The notes beneath the pieces were generated by a model, which was not told the DNA's origin, ran no database searches, and was given only the letters and a program-made list of their open reading frames with translations. From G958295645 sp965242735 (lineage in GTDB: Bacteria; Gemmatimonadota; Gemmatimonadetes; Longimicrobiales; Gaopeijiaceae), in NCBI GenBank assembly GCA_965242735.1, contig OZ251497.1, forward strand, positions 682,001 to 746,000: a stretch of 64,000 nt of DNA, in the 5' to 3' direction. This document shows positions 27,846 to 37,351 of this stretch, piece after piece (the stretch's first letter is position 1; each line of letters begins with the position of its first letter). The translations under genes and the position numbers were made by a program.

Positions 27846-30341
27846 ATGAGCCGTCGTTCGTCCGCATTCGTTGATCTCGCTCTGCTCTTCGCCGTTGCGG
27901 CGTGGGCTTTCGCCCCGTCGCTCGCCGAGGCGTCCGTGCCGTCGCGCGCGCCGCTGCCCGCCGCCGGTCCTGCGCCGTTCCTGGCGCCGCCGCCCGTTGC
28001 CTTGCCGTTCCAGGAAGAAGAAGAGGCGCAGGAAGGCCAGGAGGAAGAAGAAGAGGACAAGGAAGACACGAAGTCGTACAGCGACGTGATCACCGAGGAA
28101 GCGGTGACCAGCGAGGGGCTCTTCGACGCGCACATGATCGACGACGAGCTCTTCTACGAGATTCCGTTGGAGATGATGGACCGGGAAATGCTGCTGCTTT
28201 CCCGCGTCGCGCGCACGCCCGACGGCGCGGGCTACGGAGGCTCCAAGACCAACACGGCCACGGTGCGCTGGGAGCGCCTGGACGACCGGGTGCTGCTTCG
28301 CTTGGCGAGCTACGTCAACGTGGCCGACGACACGACGGCGATTTCGGGGGCGGTGAGAAATTCCAATTTCGAGCCCATCCTGATGGCGTTCGACGTGGAA
28401 GTGATGTCGGACGATTCGTCGGCTGTGGTGGTCAACGTGAGCGATTTGTTCACCGAAGACGTGCCCTTGCTCGGGCTGCCCAGCTTTCGCCGGGAGCAGT
28501 TCAGCGTGCGGCGCTTGGACGGCGACCGCACCTACATCGTCCGCGCGAGCGCGTTTCCCACCAACGTGGAAGTGCGGCGCGTGCTGACCTACGTCGCCAC
28601 CGAAGCCCCGTCCAACGCGGCCAGCAACACGCTGTCGATGGAAATGCATCACTCGATGCTTCTCCTGCCCGACGATCCCATGCAGCCCCGGCTGTGCGAC
28701 GAGCGCGTCGGCTTCTTCAGCACGCGCAAGACCGACTACGGCCTCGACGAGCAGCGCGCGGTCACTCGTTGCTTCGTCACGCGCTGGCGGCTCGAGCCCA
28801 GCGATCCGGAAGCGTTCGCGCGGGGCGAGCTCGTCGACCCGGTCAAGCCGATCGTCTACTACATCGACCCGGCCACGCCGCCCAAGTGGGTGCCCTATCT
28901 CAAGCAGGGCGTCGAGGACTGGCAGCCCGCCTTCGAGCGCGCCGGCTTCAGCAACGCCATCGTGGCGCGCGACGCGCCCGACGACCCCGACTGGCATCCG
29001 GAGGACGCGCGCTATTCCGTCATCCGCTACTTGGCGTCGTCGGTTCAGAACGCGTCGGGCCCGCACGTGCACGATCCGCGCACCGGCGAGATCCTGGAGA
29101 GCGACATTCAGTGGTATCACAACGTGATGAACTTGTTGCGCAACTGGTTCTTCGTGCAGACCGCGGCGGTCAACGAGGACGCGCGCGGCGTCAAGTTCGA
29201 CGACGACGTGATGGGCGAGCTCGTGCGCTTCGTGTCGGCCCACGAGGTCGGACACACGATAGGACTGCAGCACAACATGCAAGCGTCTTCGTCCTATACG
29301 GTCGAGCAACTGCGCACGCGCTTCGTCTGCGAGATGGGCGTGGCTTCTTCGATCATGGACTACGCGCGCTTCAACTACGTCGCGCAGCCCGGCGACGACA
29401 CGTGCGTGATGCCGGTGGTCGGGCCGTACGACAAGTTTGCGGTGGAATGGGGCTACCGGCCGTTCCTCGGCAAGGACGCCGTGGCCGAGCAAGAAGACTT
29501 GCGCGCGTTGGTTGTCGAAGAGCAGGAAGATCCGATCTATCGATTCTCCAGCCCGACGGGCGCGGATCCGACCGCCCTGACCGAAGCGATCGGCGACGAC
29601 GCCATGCGCGCCTCGGACTACGGCGTGCAGAACCTGATGCGCATCACCGACAGGCTTGTCGACTGGACGTACGAGGAGGGCGAGGACTACTCGCAGTTGC
29701 AGGAGCTGTACGGCAACGTCGTGTCGCAGTGGAGCCGCTACACCGGGCACGTGACGGCGAACATCGGCGGCGTGGTGCGGACGCGGAAGCGGCAAGGACA
29801 GGACGGCGTGCCTTACGAGATGGTGCCCAGAGAGAAGCAGGAGCGCGCCATGGAGTATCTTCGCCGCCAAGTCTTCTCCACTCCGGAATGGCTGTTGGAC
29901 GGCGATCTGCTGAGCCGCTTTCAGGGAACGGGCGCCGTGGACCTCGTGGGGCAGCGCCAAGCGTCGGCGCTCAACCAAGTCCTCAGCGTGACCCGGATGA
30001 AGCGCTTGATCGAGCAGGAGGCGTTCCGCCGGTCGGACGCGTATTCGCTGGGCGAGATGCTGGACGATCTGCGCGAGGCCGTCTGGTCGGAAGCGGCGCA
30101 GGGCACGGCCACCGACGCCTACCGGCGCAACCTGCAGCGCGCCTACCTGGCCCGGATGAAGGCCCTCCTGGAGGACGAAGACGCGCTGGAGACGGACGTG
30201 GCGCCCTTCGTGAGAGGACAGCTGGAAACGCTCCAAGGCGAACTCGAGAACGCCGCTGAACAGGCCCGCGACCGCGCCACCCGCTTGCACTTCCGCGACG
30301 CGCTGGCCCGCATCGACATGGTTCTCGATCCCTCCGGATAG
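27846..30341 (+). CDS. Zinc-dependent metalloprotease of the DUF5117/DUF4953 type, exported
   Basis: 831 aa. The signal segment (FVDLALLFAVAAWAFAPSLAEA) is followed by a Glu-rich acidic stretch (about residues 56-75) and then the DUF5117-like domain (LFYEIPLEMMDREMLLLSRVAR, GGSKTNTATVRWERL). A central metzincin-like motif HEVGHTIGLQHN (residues 466-477) gives three zinc-binding His and the catalytic Glu. A Met-turn candidate is SSIMDYARFNYVAQPGD. The C-terminal third is helical. This family is common in Bacteroidota and Gemmatimonadota envelopes; substrates are unknown. ATG at 27846 has CAGGAGA upstream. Confidence 0.88.
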   Translation: MSRRSSAFVDLALLFAVAAWAFAPSLAEASVPSRAPLPAAGPAPFLAPPPVALPFQEEEEAQEGQEEEEEDKEDTKSYSDVITEEAVTSEGLFDAHMIDDELFYEIPLEMMDREMLLLSRVARTPDGAGYGGSKTNTATVRWERLDDRVLLRLASYVNVADDTTAISGAVRNSNFEPILMAFDVEVMSDDSSAVVVNVSDLFTEDVPLLGLPSFRREQFSVRRLDGDRTYIVRASAFPTNVEVRRVLTYVATEAPSNAASNTLSMEMHHSMLLLPDDPMQPRLCDERVGFFSTRKTDYGLDEQRAVTRCFVTRWRLEPSDPEAFARGELVDPVKPIVYYIDPATPPKWVPYLKQGVEDWQPAFERAGFSNAIVARDAPDDPDWHPEDARYSVIRYLASSVQNASGPHVHDPRTGEILESDIQWYHNVMNLLRNWFFVQTAAVNEDARGVKFDDDVMGELVRFVSAHEVGHTIGLQHNMQASSSYTVEQLRTRFVCEMGVASSIMDYARFNYVAQPGDDTCVMPVVGPYDKFAVEWGYRPFLGKDAVAEQEDLRALVVEEQEDPIYRFSSPTGADPTALTEAIGDDAMRASDYGVQNLMRITDRLVDWTYEEGEDYSQLQELYGNVVSQWSRYTGHVTANIGGVVRTRKRQGQDGVPYEMVPREKQERAMEYLRRQVFSTPEWLLDGDLLSRFQGTGAVDLVGQRQASALNQVLSVTRMKRLIEQEAFRRSDAYSLGEMLDDLREAVWSEAAQGTATDAYRRNLQRAYLARMKALLEDEDALETDVAPFVRGQLETLQGELENAAEQARDRATRLHFRDALARIDMVLDPSG

Positions 30342-30359
30342 CCGTCGCGGCGACGCGGC

Positions 30360-30750
30360 CGCCGAGACGCGCCCAATGGCGGTTGCGCGTTGGCGGGGTC
30401 AGAGGCAGGTACCTGACGCTCTGCAAGACGCCCTGCCGAGACGCGCCCATGGCGGTCGCACGTTGGCGGGCGGCGGAGACGTGTCCTCAATGACGCGCTG
30501 GAAGCCTGCTTCGACGACGTTCGCGACGTCGCGCGTTGGCTGGCGGCGGAGCCATGTCCTCGATTGCGTCGCGGCGGAGCCGGGCGATTGCCGGTCCTGC
30601 CGCGGCGCTGGCGGCCCCCGGGGAGGACTCCGCCGACGGGCCTAGCGCGAGGCTCGGTAGCGCACCTCGCAGCTCGCCGAATGGGAGGCGCACTTCCGGC
30701 GCTGGCCCGCCGACGGGCCTAGCGCGAGGCTCGGTAGCGCACCTCGCCGG
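30360..30750 (+). repeat. Degenerate 74-77-bp tandem repeat array
   Basis: The 377-base spacer after the zinc protease contains no gene but shows repeated units. Motif gagacgcgcccatggcggt occurs at 30364 and 30438 (74 apart), cggcggagc-atgtcctc near 30470 and 30544, and a perfect 41-base direct repeat at 30630-30670 and 30707-30747 (77 apart). The last copy covers the 3' end of the amidohydrolase gene. Confidence 0.75.
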
Positions 30751-32455
30751 CGACGATGGTCATGTCCACCTTGGCGTCGCCCAGCTCTTCGTCGGGAACG
30801 GCGAGGACGTTGCGGTCTAGCACCACGATGTCGCCGAGCTTGCCCACCTCCAGCGATCCCTTGTACTGCTCTTCGAAGGCGGCGAAGGCGTTGTTGATCG
30901 TGTAGCTGCGCAACGCTTCCACGCGGGTCATCCGCTGATCCGGAAAGAACGCTTCGCCGTCCGCGGTCAGGCGTTGCACGGAGGCGCGGAAGCCGGCCAG
31001 GGGATCGATGTCTTCGACCGGGGTGTCGGTGCCGTTGTTGACGACGACGCCAGCGTCCAGGAACGAACGCCAGAGGTAGGCCCCCGACTCGGCCCTTTCC
31101 CTGCCCAGCCGCATGAACACCCATGGGGCGTCGGAGGTGGCGTGCACGCCCTGCATGGAAGCGATGATGCCCAGCGAAGCGAACCGCGCCACGTCGTCGG
31201 GGTGGACGTGCTGGGCGTGCTCGACGCGCCAGCGCAACTGGGCGCCGTCCTCCACGCCGGCCGAGTCGAAGACGCCCGCGTAGATGTCCAGCGTTTCCCG
31301 GTTCGCCCGGTCGCCGATGGCGTGCGTGTTGAGTTGGAAGCCGTGCTTGATCGCGACATGCGCCGTTCCGGTGATGTCTTCGACCGTCTCCAGAACGAGT
31401 CCGGTGGAGCTCGGCATGTCTTCGTAGGGTTCGATCAGCCATGCGCCGTGCGACCCCAGAGCGCCGTCGATCTGGCGCTTGATCGAGCGCACGACCAGGT
31501 AGTCGTCCCCCTGCGACGGCATGTAGTAGTCGCCCAGGCGTTGGTCCATCTCGGCGTTGGACGAGCTGCGCACCATGACGTAGAGCCTCACAGGCAGCGC
31601 GCCTTCCGCCTCGAGCTCCTTGAAGCGGTCGATCGTCGCGAAGCCCGCGCCTGCGTCGTGGAACGACGTCACGCCCTTGGACAGCGCTTCTTGCCCGGCG
31701 AGCGCCACTTGGCGACGGAAGTCGGCGTCGATCTCCTCGGGCGACCGGGCGGCTTGGACCTCCGAGAACACGGTAGCAACCGGGCGTTGGGCGGTCTCGC
31801 GAAGCAAGCCCGTCAGCTCGCCGCGTTCGTCGCGAACAAGTTCGCCGCCCGCGGGGGGCTCGGCGTCGCGGTCCAGTCCGGCCAGCGCCAGAGCGGCGGC
31901 GTTGGCGAAGGCCGCGTGTCCGGACGCGTGCGTGAGCAGCACCGGATTGTCCGGCGTCGCCGCCGAGAGCGCGGCGTGGGTTGGGCCGCCCTCCACGGCG
32001 GGATCGGGCGGGACGTCCCACTTCTCCTGATGCCATCCGCGACCGCGAATCCAGGCACCCGGCCCGGCCTCGGCGGCGGCTTGGGCGACCATCCCCACGA
32101 TCTCGTCCCAGGTGCGTGCGTCGGCCAGGTCCAGGATCGTCTGCGCGTTGCCCAGGCCCATGTAGTGGCCATGGCCCTCGATGAAGCCTGGCGCGGCGAA
32201 GCGGCCCTCCAGCTCGACGATCTCGGTCTTGTCTCCGACGAATGCGGCAATGTCCGCGTCGCTTCCGACGGCCACGATCCAGCCGTCGGCGACGGCCACG
32301 GCCTGCGCCATGGAATTGTCGGCGTCCACGGTGGCCACGACGCCTCCGCGCAGGACGAGGTCGGCCGCGTCCGGGGGTCCGTCGGCTGAGCAGGCCGCGG
32401 CGAACAGCGCGGCCGTCGCAACGAGCAGGGGTCGGGTCAGCTTGTGGTGCGTCAT
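30719..32455 (-). CDS. Amidohydrolase of the YtcJ-like (Amidohydro_3) group, lipoprotein
   Basis: Metal-dependent hydrolase, 578 aa. The leader LTRPLLVATAALFAAAC has a lipobox-like AAAC, so the enzyme is probably lipid-anchored outside the cytoplasm. The family order is visible: beta-domain start LVLRGGVVATVDADN, ERF-like GRFAAPGFIEGHGHYMGLG (HxH metal ligands), RGRGWHQEKW, LTHASGHAAFANAAAL, HAIGDRANRETLD, VEHAQHVHPDD, VNNGTDTPVEDIDP, then LGDIVVLDRNVLAVPDEEL. The substrate cannot be deduced. Start MTHHKL at 32455 is chosen to put the signal at the N terminus. It is the last gene of a long leftward run. Confidence 0.87.
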   Translation of the reverse strand: MTHHKLTRPLLVATAALFAAACSADGPPDAADLVLRGGVVATVDADNSMAQAVAVADGWIVAVGSDADIAAFVGDKTEIVELEGRFAAPGFIEGHGHYMGLGNAQTILDLADARTWDEIVGMVAQAAAEAGPGAWIRGRGWHQEKWDVPPDPAVEGGPTHAALSAATPDNPVLLTHASGHAAFANAAALALAGLDRDAEPPAGGELVRDERGELTGLLRETAQRPVATVFSEVQAARSPEEIDADFRRQVALAGQEALSKGVTSFHDAGAGFATIDRFKELEAEGALPVRLYVMVRSSSNAEMDQRLGDYYMPSQGDDYLVVRSIKRQIDGALGSHGAWLIEPYEDMPSSTGLVLETVEDITGTAHVAIKHGFQLNTHAIGDRANRETLDIYAGVFDSAGVEDGAQLRWRVEHAQHVHPDDVARFASLGIIASMQGVHATSDAPWVFMRLGRERAESGAYLWRSFLDAGVVVNNGTDTPVEDIDPLAGFRASVQRLTADGEAFFPDQRMTRVEALRSYTINNAFAAFEEQYKGSLEVGKLGDIVVLDRNVLAVPDEELGDAKVDMTIVAGEVRYRASR

Positions 32456-32540
32456 GTCGGTCTCGCTGGGCAAAGGGGAAGCGGTCGTCGCCAAGCCTGC
32501 AACGGGCGTGGTCGGCCGGGGGACGACGCGGCGCGCGGCC

Positions 32541-33731
32541 CTATCCGGTTCTCCGAAATGCGCGCCAAAGGCTGAGCACTTCGCGTTCCCGCTCGGCGCC
32601 GACGCCGGCGCGAAAGGCCGCTTGGCGCTCCTCGGGGCGCGAGAAGTGGTACTCCAAGGTGGCCGAGGCCGTGTCCGCCAGAGGACGAAACTTGAGTCCC
32701 TTTTCGACTTCGGGCGTCAGGTCGAACCGCGCGAAGCCGGCGAAGCGTCCGCGCGCCGGCCGCCACACGGGCAGCTCGGCGTAGGGCCGCAACCCCGCGT
32801 TGATCGCGAAGTCGGCGTCCACCCACGTGAAGGTGGTCTCGGTCGTGGTCACGGCCCGGATGCCGTAGAGGAGCTCGGCCATGGGGCGGGGCGTGCGCGG
32901 CCCGACCACGTTGTAGACGCCCGACTCGTCGGCCTCGATCATGGCCACCAGCCATTCGGCGAAGTCCCGGACGTCGATGATCTGGACCGGATCGGCGCCG
33001 TCGCCGGGCGCGAGCACTTCGCCGCCCCGGTGAATGCGCACGGGCCAGTAGGTGAACCGGTCGGTGGGGTCGCCGGGACCGATGATCAAGCCGGGACGGA
33101 ACACCAAGCTTCGCTCTGCGCCGAACTCCTCCTGCACGACGCGCTCGGCCAGCGCCTTGCTCAGCCCGTACGGCAGCCGCGCCGCGCCGGGCTCGACGCC
33201 GGCGGACTCGTGCGTCCACGTCGGCGCCGACGACGACATGGGCACCCGGCTCGTGTCGGAATAGACCGATCGCGTGGACACGAAGACGTAGCGTTCGCAG
33301 GCGTCCTCGAGCAGACGGGCGCTTCGCTCGACCCAGGCCGGATTGATGGCGGAGTTGTCGACCACCACGTCCCACCGCCGCCCCTCGAGCGCGCTCAAGT
33401 CGTCTTGGCGGTCCCCCACCAGCTTCTCCACTTCGGGGAACAGGTGCGGGTTGGTGCGGCCTCGGTTGAACAGCGTGACTTCGTGTCCTTGCCGCAACGC
33501 CACTTCCACCTGGTGCGGACCGATGAAATTGGTGCCGCCCAGGAACAAGATCTTCTTGGCTGCCGTCTGCGGCGGTCCCGCCAGGTCGGTGGGTCCGCCA
33601 GCGGCCATTCCTTGCAGTCCGGGGCCAGCGGCGGTGTCGGCGGCCAGTCCGGGGCGAGCGGCGGCGCCTGCGGCCAGTCCGCCTCCCGCGGCGGCGGCGA
33701 TCCTCAAGAACTGTCTTCGGTTCGATGTCAT
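32541..33731 (-). CDS. NAD-dependent epimerase/dehydratase family protein with Tat signal
   Basis: 396 aa. The N terminus NRRQFLRIAAAAGGGLAAGAA is a twin-arginine signal, so it should be exported folded, probably with its nucleotide bound. The Rossmann start is KKILFLGGTNFIGPHQVEVAL, with GRTNPHLF after the second strand, VVVDNSAI, YVFVSTRSVYSD and YGLSKALAE (Tyr-x3-Lys catalytic pair), and LVFRPGLIIGPGDPTDRFTYWP. A sugar- or nucleotide-sugar-like substrate is expected from the fold, but export is unusual. It lies 85 bases upstream of the amidohydrolase gene on the same strand. Confidence 0.85.
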   Translation of the reverse strand: MTSNRRQFLRIAAAAGGGLAAGAAARPGLAADTAAGPGLQGMAAGGPTDLAGPPQTAAKKILFLGGTNFIGPHQVEVALRQGHEVTLFNRGRTNPHLFPEVEKLVGDRQDDLSALEGRRWDVVVDNSAINPAWVERSARLLEDACERYVFVSTRSVYSDTSRVPMSSSAPTWTHESAGVEPGAARLPYGLSKALAERVVQEEFGAERSLVFRPGLIIGPGDPTDRFTYWPVRIHRGGEVLAPGDGADPVQIIDVRDFAEWLVAMIEADESGVYNVVGPRTPRPMAELLYGIRAVTTTETTFTWVDADFAINAGLRPYAELPVWRPARGRFAGFARFDLTPEVEKGLKFRPLADTASATLEYHFSRPEERQAAFRAGVGAEREREVLSLWRAFRRTG

Positions 33732-33797
33732 TGCCCGAGTCCTTTGCATGGGGAGGCGATTGCGGACGCTTCATGAGGTTTGCACCGCCCGCTGGAG

Positions 33798-34652
33798 CTA
33801 GAGATCCCTCTTGCGGAAGTTCGCGTACGACAACGCCACGAACGCCGCAATGTACGCGAGCGCGGCGGCGGCCAAGGCTCCGAAGCTGGGGTCGGAGCCG
33901 GCGCGGCCTATTTCCTGCACCGCCGTCATCACCGTGAGCGAGTCGTAGTACAGCCCCGGAGAGCCCAGCAGGTCCGAGACGGCGCCCGGACTGTAGTTGA
34001 TCACGGAAAGGGCGAAGTCCCAGTCGCGCATCGTCGCGACGATCCTTGCAACGGACGCGCCCATGTTCTCCAGAAAGAAGAAACCGAGCAGGATGCCGAC
34101 CGCGGGTCCGCCCGCCCGGACGACCGAAGCGAGCAGGAACGCCGCTCCTCCCCAGATGCCCAGGGCCAGCGCGAAGCCGGTCCATGCCTTCAAGTCCGCG
34201 ACCGAGGGCGCGGCGGGTCCGTCTTCAGGGGGCAGGGCGAGCATGGACGCCGCGCCCAGCGCCCATGCCGCCGCGAGAGTCGCCGCCACGAGACCCGCCC
34301 AGAGCAGCAGCTTGCCGACGAAGAATTCGCCTTTGCTCAAGCCGTCGATGACGTTCTGGCGGGCCGTGCGCCACTTGAACTCCGTTGCGACGAGCAAGGC
34401 CAGCCCTATTCCCAGACAGAGGGCGCCCATGGCCGGAGCGCTCAGGGGAACACGCGTCCATCCCCTCGCGGTCGCCAGCGGAATTTCGTCGGCAACGGAC
34501 ATCTTCACGCTGACGATCGTCACGAGCGCGATGGTGGCGGCGTAGATGCCCAGCAGGATCCAGACCGCCAAGCGCTTGCGCGCCTTCAGCGCTTCGTTGC
34601 GCGCGAGAATGCCGACCAAGTTGCGCGTTCGTCCTGCGCCTGCCGCCGCCAT
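33798..34652 (-). CDS. ABC transporter permease (ABC-2 type)
   Basis: 284 aa integral membrane protein with about six hydrophobic segments: AVWILLGIYAATIALVTIV, APAMGALCLGIGLALLVA, KLLLWAGLVAATLAAAWALG, WTGFALALGIWGGAAFLLA, GPAVGILLGFFFLENMGA and FGALAAAALAYIAAFVAL. The cytosolic N terminus NEALKARKRL and EFKWRTARQNVIDGLSKGEF are typical of exporters that pair with one ATPase. The start at 34652 has GGAGGGG six bases upstream. It is 41 bases behind the ATPase gene, so they should form one transporter; the cargo is unknown. Confidence 0.85.
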   Translation of the reverse strand: MAAAGAGRTRNLVGILARNEALKARKRLAVWILLGIYAATIALVTIVSVKMSVADEIPLATARGWTRVPLSAPAMGALCLGIGLALLVATEFKWRTARQNVIDGLSKGEFFVGKLLLWAGLVAATLAAAWALGAASMLALPPEDGPAAPSVADLKAWTGFALALGIWGGAAFLLASVVRAGGPAVGILLGFFFLENMGASVARIVATMRDWDFALSVINYSPGAVSDLLGSPGLYYDSLTVMTAVQEIGRAGSDPSFGALAAAALAYIAAFVALSYANFRKRDL

Positions 34653-34693
34653 GCCGTCCCCTCCTGCCGCCGGCCCTCCCTCCCGTGCGCGGC

Positions 34694-35608
34694 TCAAGAG
34701 ATGTTCTCCATGGTCGCGCCCCCCGTCATCTGCATGAACACGTCTTCGAGCGACCGGTGCTCGGCGGCCAAGTGGGACGGATGAATGCCGAGCCGGGCCA
34801 AGTGGCCGCTGAGGCTTCCGAGATCGCCCGCCGCCAGCGTCGCCACGACGGCGTCGCCCTTGATGCGCACGTCGGAGACGTCCGCGTAGCCCTCGAGCGC
34901 TCGGCGCAACTGCTCCAAGTCGTCGGACTTGACCACGACGCTCGTCGTGCCGGCGACGATGTCCTTGACCGCGCCGGTCTCGATGATCTGCCCGTTGCGA
35001 ATGATGGCCACGTGCGAGCAGGTGCGCTCGACCTCCCAAAGCAAGTGGCTGGACAGGAAGATGGTCTTGCCCTGCTCCGCCAAGTGAAGGATCAACTCCC
35101 GGATCGCCGTCATCCCCTGCGGATCGAGGCCGTTGCCCGGCTCGTCCAGCATGATCAAGTCGGGATCGTTGAGCATGGCGGACGCCAAGGCGAGGCGTTG
35201 CTTCATGCCCAGCGAGTAGGTCTTGAAGCGGTGCTTGGCGCGGGCGGTCAGGCCGACGAGGCGCAGGCATTCCTCGATGCGCTTGGAGCCGACGCCCTTC
35301 AAGTTGGCCGAGACGCGAAGGTTGTCCCGGCCGCTCAAGTACGGATAGAAATTGGGCGTCTCGAGCGTTGCGCCGATGCGGGCCCGGGCCGCGACGAGCG
35401 ACTTGGGCGTGGACGCGCCGAAGAGGCGAAACGAGCCTCCCGTCGGCCGCACGATGCCCAGCAGCATGCCGAGGGTGGTGGTCTTGCCGCTCCCGTTGGG
35501 GCCGAGGAATCCGAACACTTGGCCCTGCTCGACGTCGAACGTGGCTTGGTCGACCGCGACGACGTCCTTGTAGCGCTTGGTGAGGGCGCGCGCTTCGATG
35601 ATGGCCAT
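34694..35608 (-). CDS. ABC transporter ATP-binding protein
   Basis: 304 aa ATPase partner of the downstream permease. Walker A GPNGSGKTT, a signature variant YSLGMKQRLALA, Walker B DLIMLDEPGNGLDPQG, and switch His FLSSHLLWEVE. The DEPGNGLD and SLGMKQR variants are typical of the CcmA/BcrA-like exporter ATPases. A C-terminal domain of about 90 residues (VVVKSDDLEQLRRAL, then LEDVFMQMTGG) follows. Its ATG at 35608 is 11 bases after the AI-2E gene stop, suggesting read-through from that operon. Confidence 0.9.
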   Translation of the reverse strand: MAIIEARALTKRYKDVVAVDQATFDVEQGQVFGFLGPNGSGKTTTLGMLLGIVRPTGGSFRLFGASTPKSLVAARARIGATLETPNFYPYLSGRDNLRVSANLKGVGSKRIEECLRLVGLTARAKHRFKTYSLGMKQRLALASAMLNDPDLIMLDEPGNGLDPQGMTAIRELILHLAEQGKTIFLSSHLLWEVERTCSHVAIIRNGQIIETGAVKDIVAGTTSVVVKSDDLEQLRRALEGYADVSDVRIKGDAVVATLAAGDLGSLSGHLARLGIHPSHLAAEHRSLEDVFMQMTGGATMENIS

Positions 35609-35619
35609 GATCTAGGGGG

Positions 35620-36906
35620 TCAGACCTTCGCGCGGTAGAATGCCGAGGCACGGTAGCTCGCCGCCGCGCGCACGGCAAGCAGCTTCACGCCGACCGCGGC
35701 GGGCACGCCCAGCAGGAGGCCGGCGAATCCGAAGTAGAGCCCGCCCAGGGCCAAGGCGAGCAGTAGCCACACGGGGTGCAGTCCGACCGATCCGCCCACG
35801 ATCCGCGGGCTGATCACGGTTCCCTCCAGCGCCTGCACGCCGCCGTAGACGATCGCGATCTTGAGCAGTCCCAGCCCGGGCTCGCCGCTGGCGAGGGCGA
35901 TGATCACGGCGGGGACCAGCGCGAGCATCAGGCCCAGGTAGGGCACGATTCCCAGCACGGCCACGGTCGCGCCCAGCAAGAACGCGTAGGGGAAGCCCGT
36001 CGCGAGCAAGCCCAGCCACGTCAGTCCGCCCACGACGGCGGCCACTAGGATCTGGCCTCGCAAGTAGCGCGACAGCAACGCGTCGTATTCCCGAAAGCAT
36101 CGGCGCGTCTCCGCTTGGTACCGCAACGGGACGAGCCCGCCGATCGCGGCGATGACGGCGTCGTAGTCGCGAAGCAGGTACACGGCGAGCACCGGCGTCA
36201 GCACCAGATAGCCCGCCACCGTGATCATCGTGCCGAATCCGCGCCCCAGCCCCAGGAACGCGGTCCAGGCGCCGCTGGCGAGCTGCGAGGCTTGGCCGGC
36301 CAGCAAGTCCCCGATGGCCTGCCCGTCGATGGCTTGGACGTTCGCCAGAAGCCGCGTCCCGTCCACGAACGGGATATCGGCTTGGGCGGCGCGGGCGGCC
36401 AGCCCCACGGCCCAGCTGTGGACGGCCGCCAGGGCGTCCGGGGCCTCGAGCATCAGCTGTCCGGCTTGGCGCAGCATGGCCGGAACGATCACGGCGGCCG
36501 CCAGCCCCACCCCCGCGAGCACGGGCGCCAGAATGAGGGCGATGGCGGTCTGCCGTCCGATGCGCGGCCTTGCCGAGAGACGGTCCACCAGCGGGTCCAG
36601 CATGTAGGCGAGGACGAACGCCAGGAAGAAGGGCGCCAGCAGCGCGCCGGTCGTCTCGAGCAGCCACAGGAGGATCAGGACGGTCGCGACGACCATGACG
36701 TGCGCGTGTCCGCGGACCGAACGGAACGGCGCGAGCAGGACGACGAAGGCGCAGTACAGGAGGAACGGATTGAGGAAGCCCTCGATGCTCATCAGGAAGA
36801 GAGCGGCGACGACGGCCAGCAGCGCGGCCTGGAAGATGCGCCAGGAGGTAGGGGTGTTCGCGCGGCGCCCGGCGTCCGGCCCGCCGCCTTCGCCCCGGGC
36901 TACCAT
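35620..36906 (-). CDS. AI-2E family transporter (PerM-like)
   Basis: 428 aa membrane protein with around eight hydrophobic spans. Family features are LLETTGALLAPFFLAFVLAY, MLDPLVDRL, a long periplasmic helical region, LVLTPVLAVYLLRDYD, ILVAAVVGGLTWLGLL, LGIVPYLGLMLALVPA, and EGTVISPRIVGGSVGLHPVW. AI-2E proteins move small solutes or ions; autoinducer export is proven for only a few. The ATG at 36906 overlaps the stop of the nudix gene (ATGGTAG), so translation is coupled. Confidence 0.88.
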   Translation of the reverse strand: MVARGEGGGPDAGRRANTPTSWRIFQAALLAVVAALFLMSIEGFLNPFLLYCAFVVLLAPFRSVRGHAHVMVVATVLILLWLLETTGALLAPFFLAFVLAYMLDPLVDRLSARPRIGRQTAIALILAPVLAGVGLAAAVIVPAMLRQAGQLMLEAPDALAAVHSWAVGLAARAAQADIPFVDGTRLLANVQAIDGQAIGDLLAGQASQLASGAWTAFLGLGRGFGTMITVAGYLVLTPVLAVYLLRDYDAVIAAIGGLVPLRYQAETRRCFREYDALLSRYLRGQILVAAVVGGLTWLGLLATGFPYAFLLGATVAVLGIVPYLGLMLALVPAVIIALASGEPGLGLLKIAIVYGGVQALEGTVISPRIVGGSVGLHPVWLLLALALGGLYFGFAGLLLGVPAAVGVKLLAVRAAASYRASAFYRAKV

Positions 36907-37349
36907 CCGGCCTTCTCGATGGCCGCGGGAACGTCTTCGACCACTTGGCGCGTGTTGGCGAACGACACGGTCCGGGCCGCTTCGTCCACGGCCAGCCAGC
37001 GGCAGTGCGTGATTCCCTCCGAGACTTGGGGCTCGGGCCGGCCGCGTCCCGCCCGCATCAGGAAGTAGGTGCAGTACTTGTGCACGCGCTTGCCCTCCTT
37101 GACGAAGAGCCAGTCGGCCGTGCCGATCTTCGGGCCGACCGCGCCCGGGCGCACGCCCGTCTCCTCCTCCACTTCGCGCGCCGCGGCCTCGCGCAGCGTT
37201 TCCCCGCCTTCGACGTGCCCCTTCGGGAGCGACCATCGGCCGTCCGCCGTGCCGATCAGCAGCACTTGCCACTCGCCCATCAGCGAACGCGCCAGCACGC
37301 CTCCGGCGCTGCGCTCGACGACCGTCCGGACCGGCGGAGACGAGATCAT
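36900..37349 (-). CDS. NUDIX hydrolase
   Basis: 149 aa cytoplasmic pyrophosphohydrolase. The full Nudix box is present (GHVEGGETLREAAAREVEEE followed by TGV), with the preceding SLPKGHV. The N terminus RTVVERSAGGVLARS and the DWLFVKEGKRVHKYCTYFLM segment resemble diadenosine-polyphosphate/MutT-like members. The ATG at 37349 comes two bases after the mlaD stop, and the 3' end overlaps the AI-2E gene, so it is an internal gene of the mla operon. Confidence 0.92.
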   Translation of the reverse strand: MISSPPVRTVVERSAGGVLARSLMGEWQVLLIGTADGRWSLPKGHVEGGETLREAAAREVEEETGVRPGAVGPKIGTADWLFVKEGKRVHKYCTYFLMRAGRGRPEPQVSEGITHCRWLAVDEAARTVSFANTRQVVEDVPAAIEKAGW

Positions 37350-37351
37350 GT

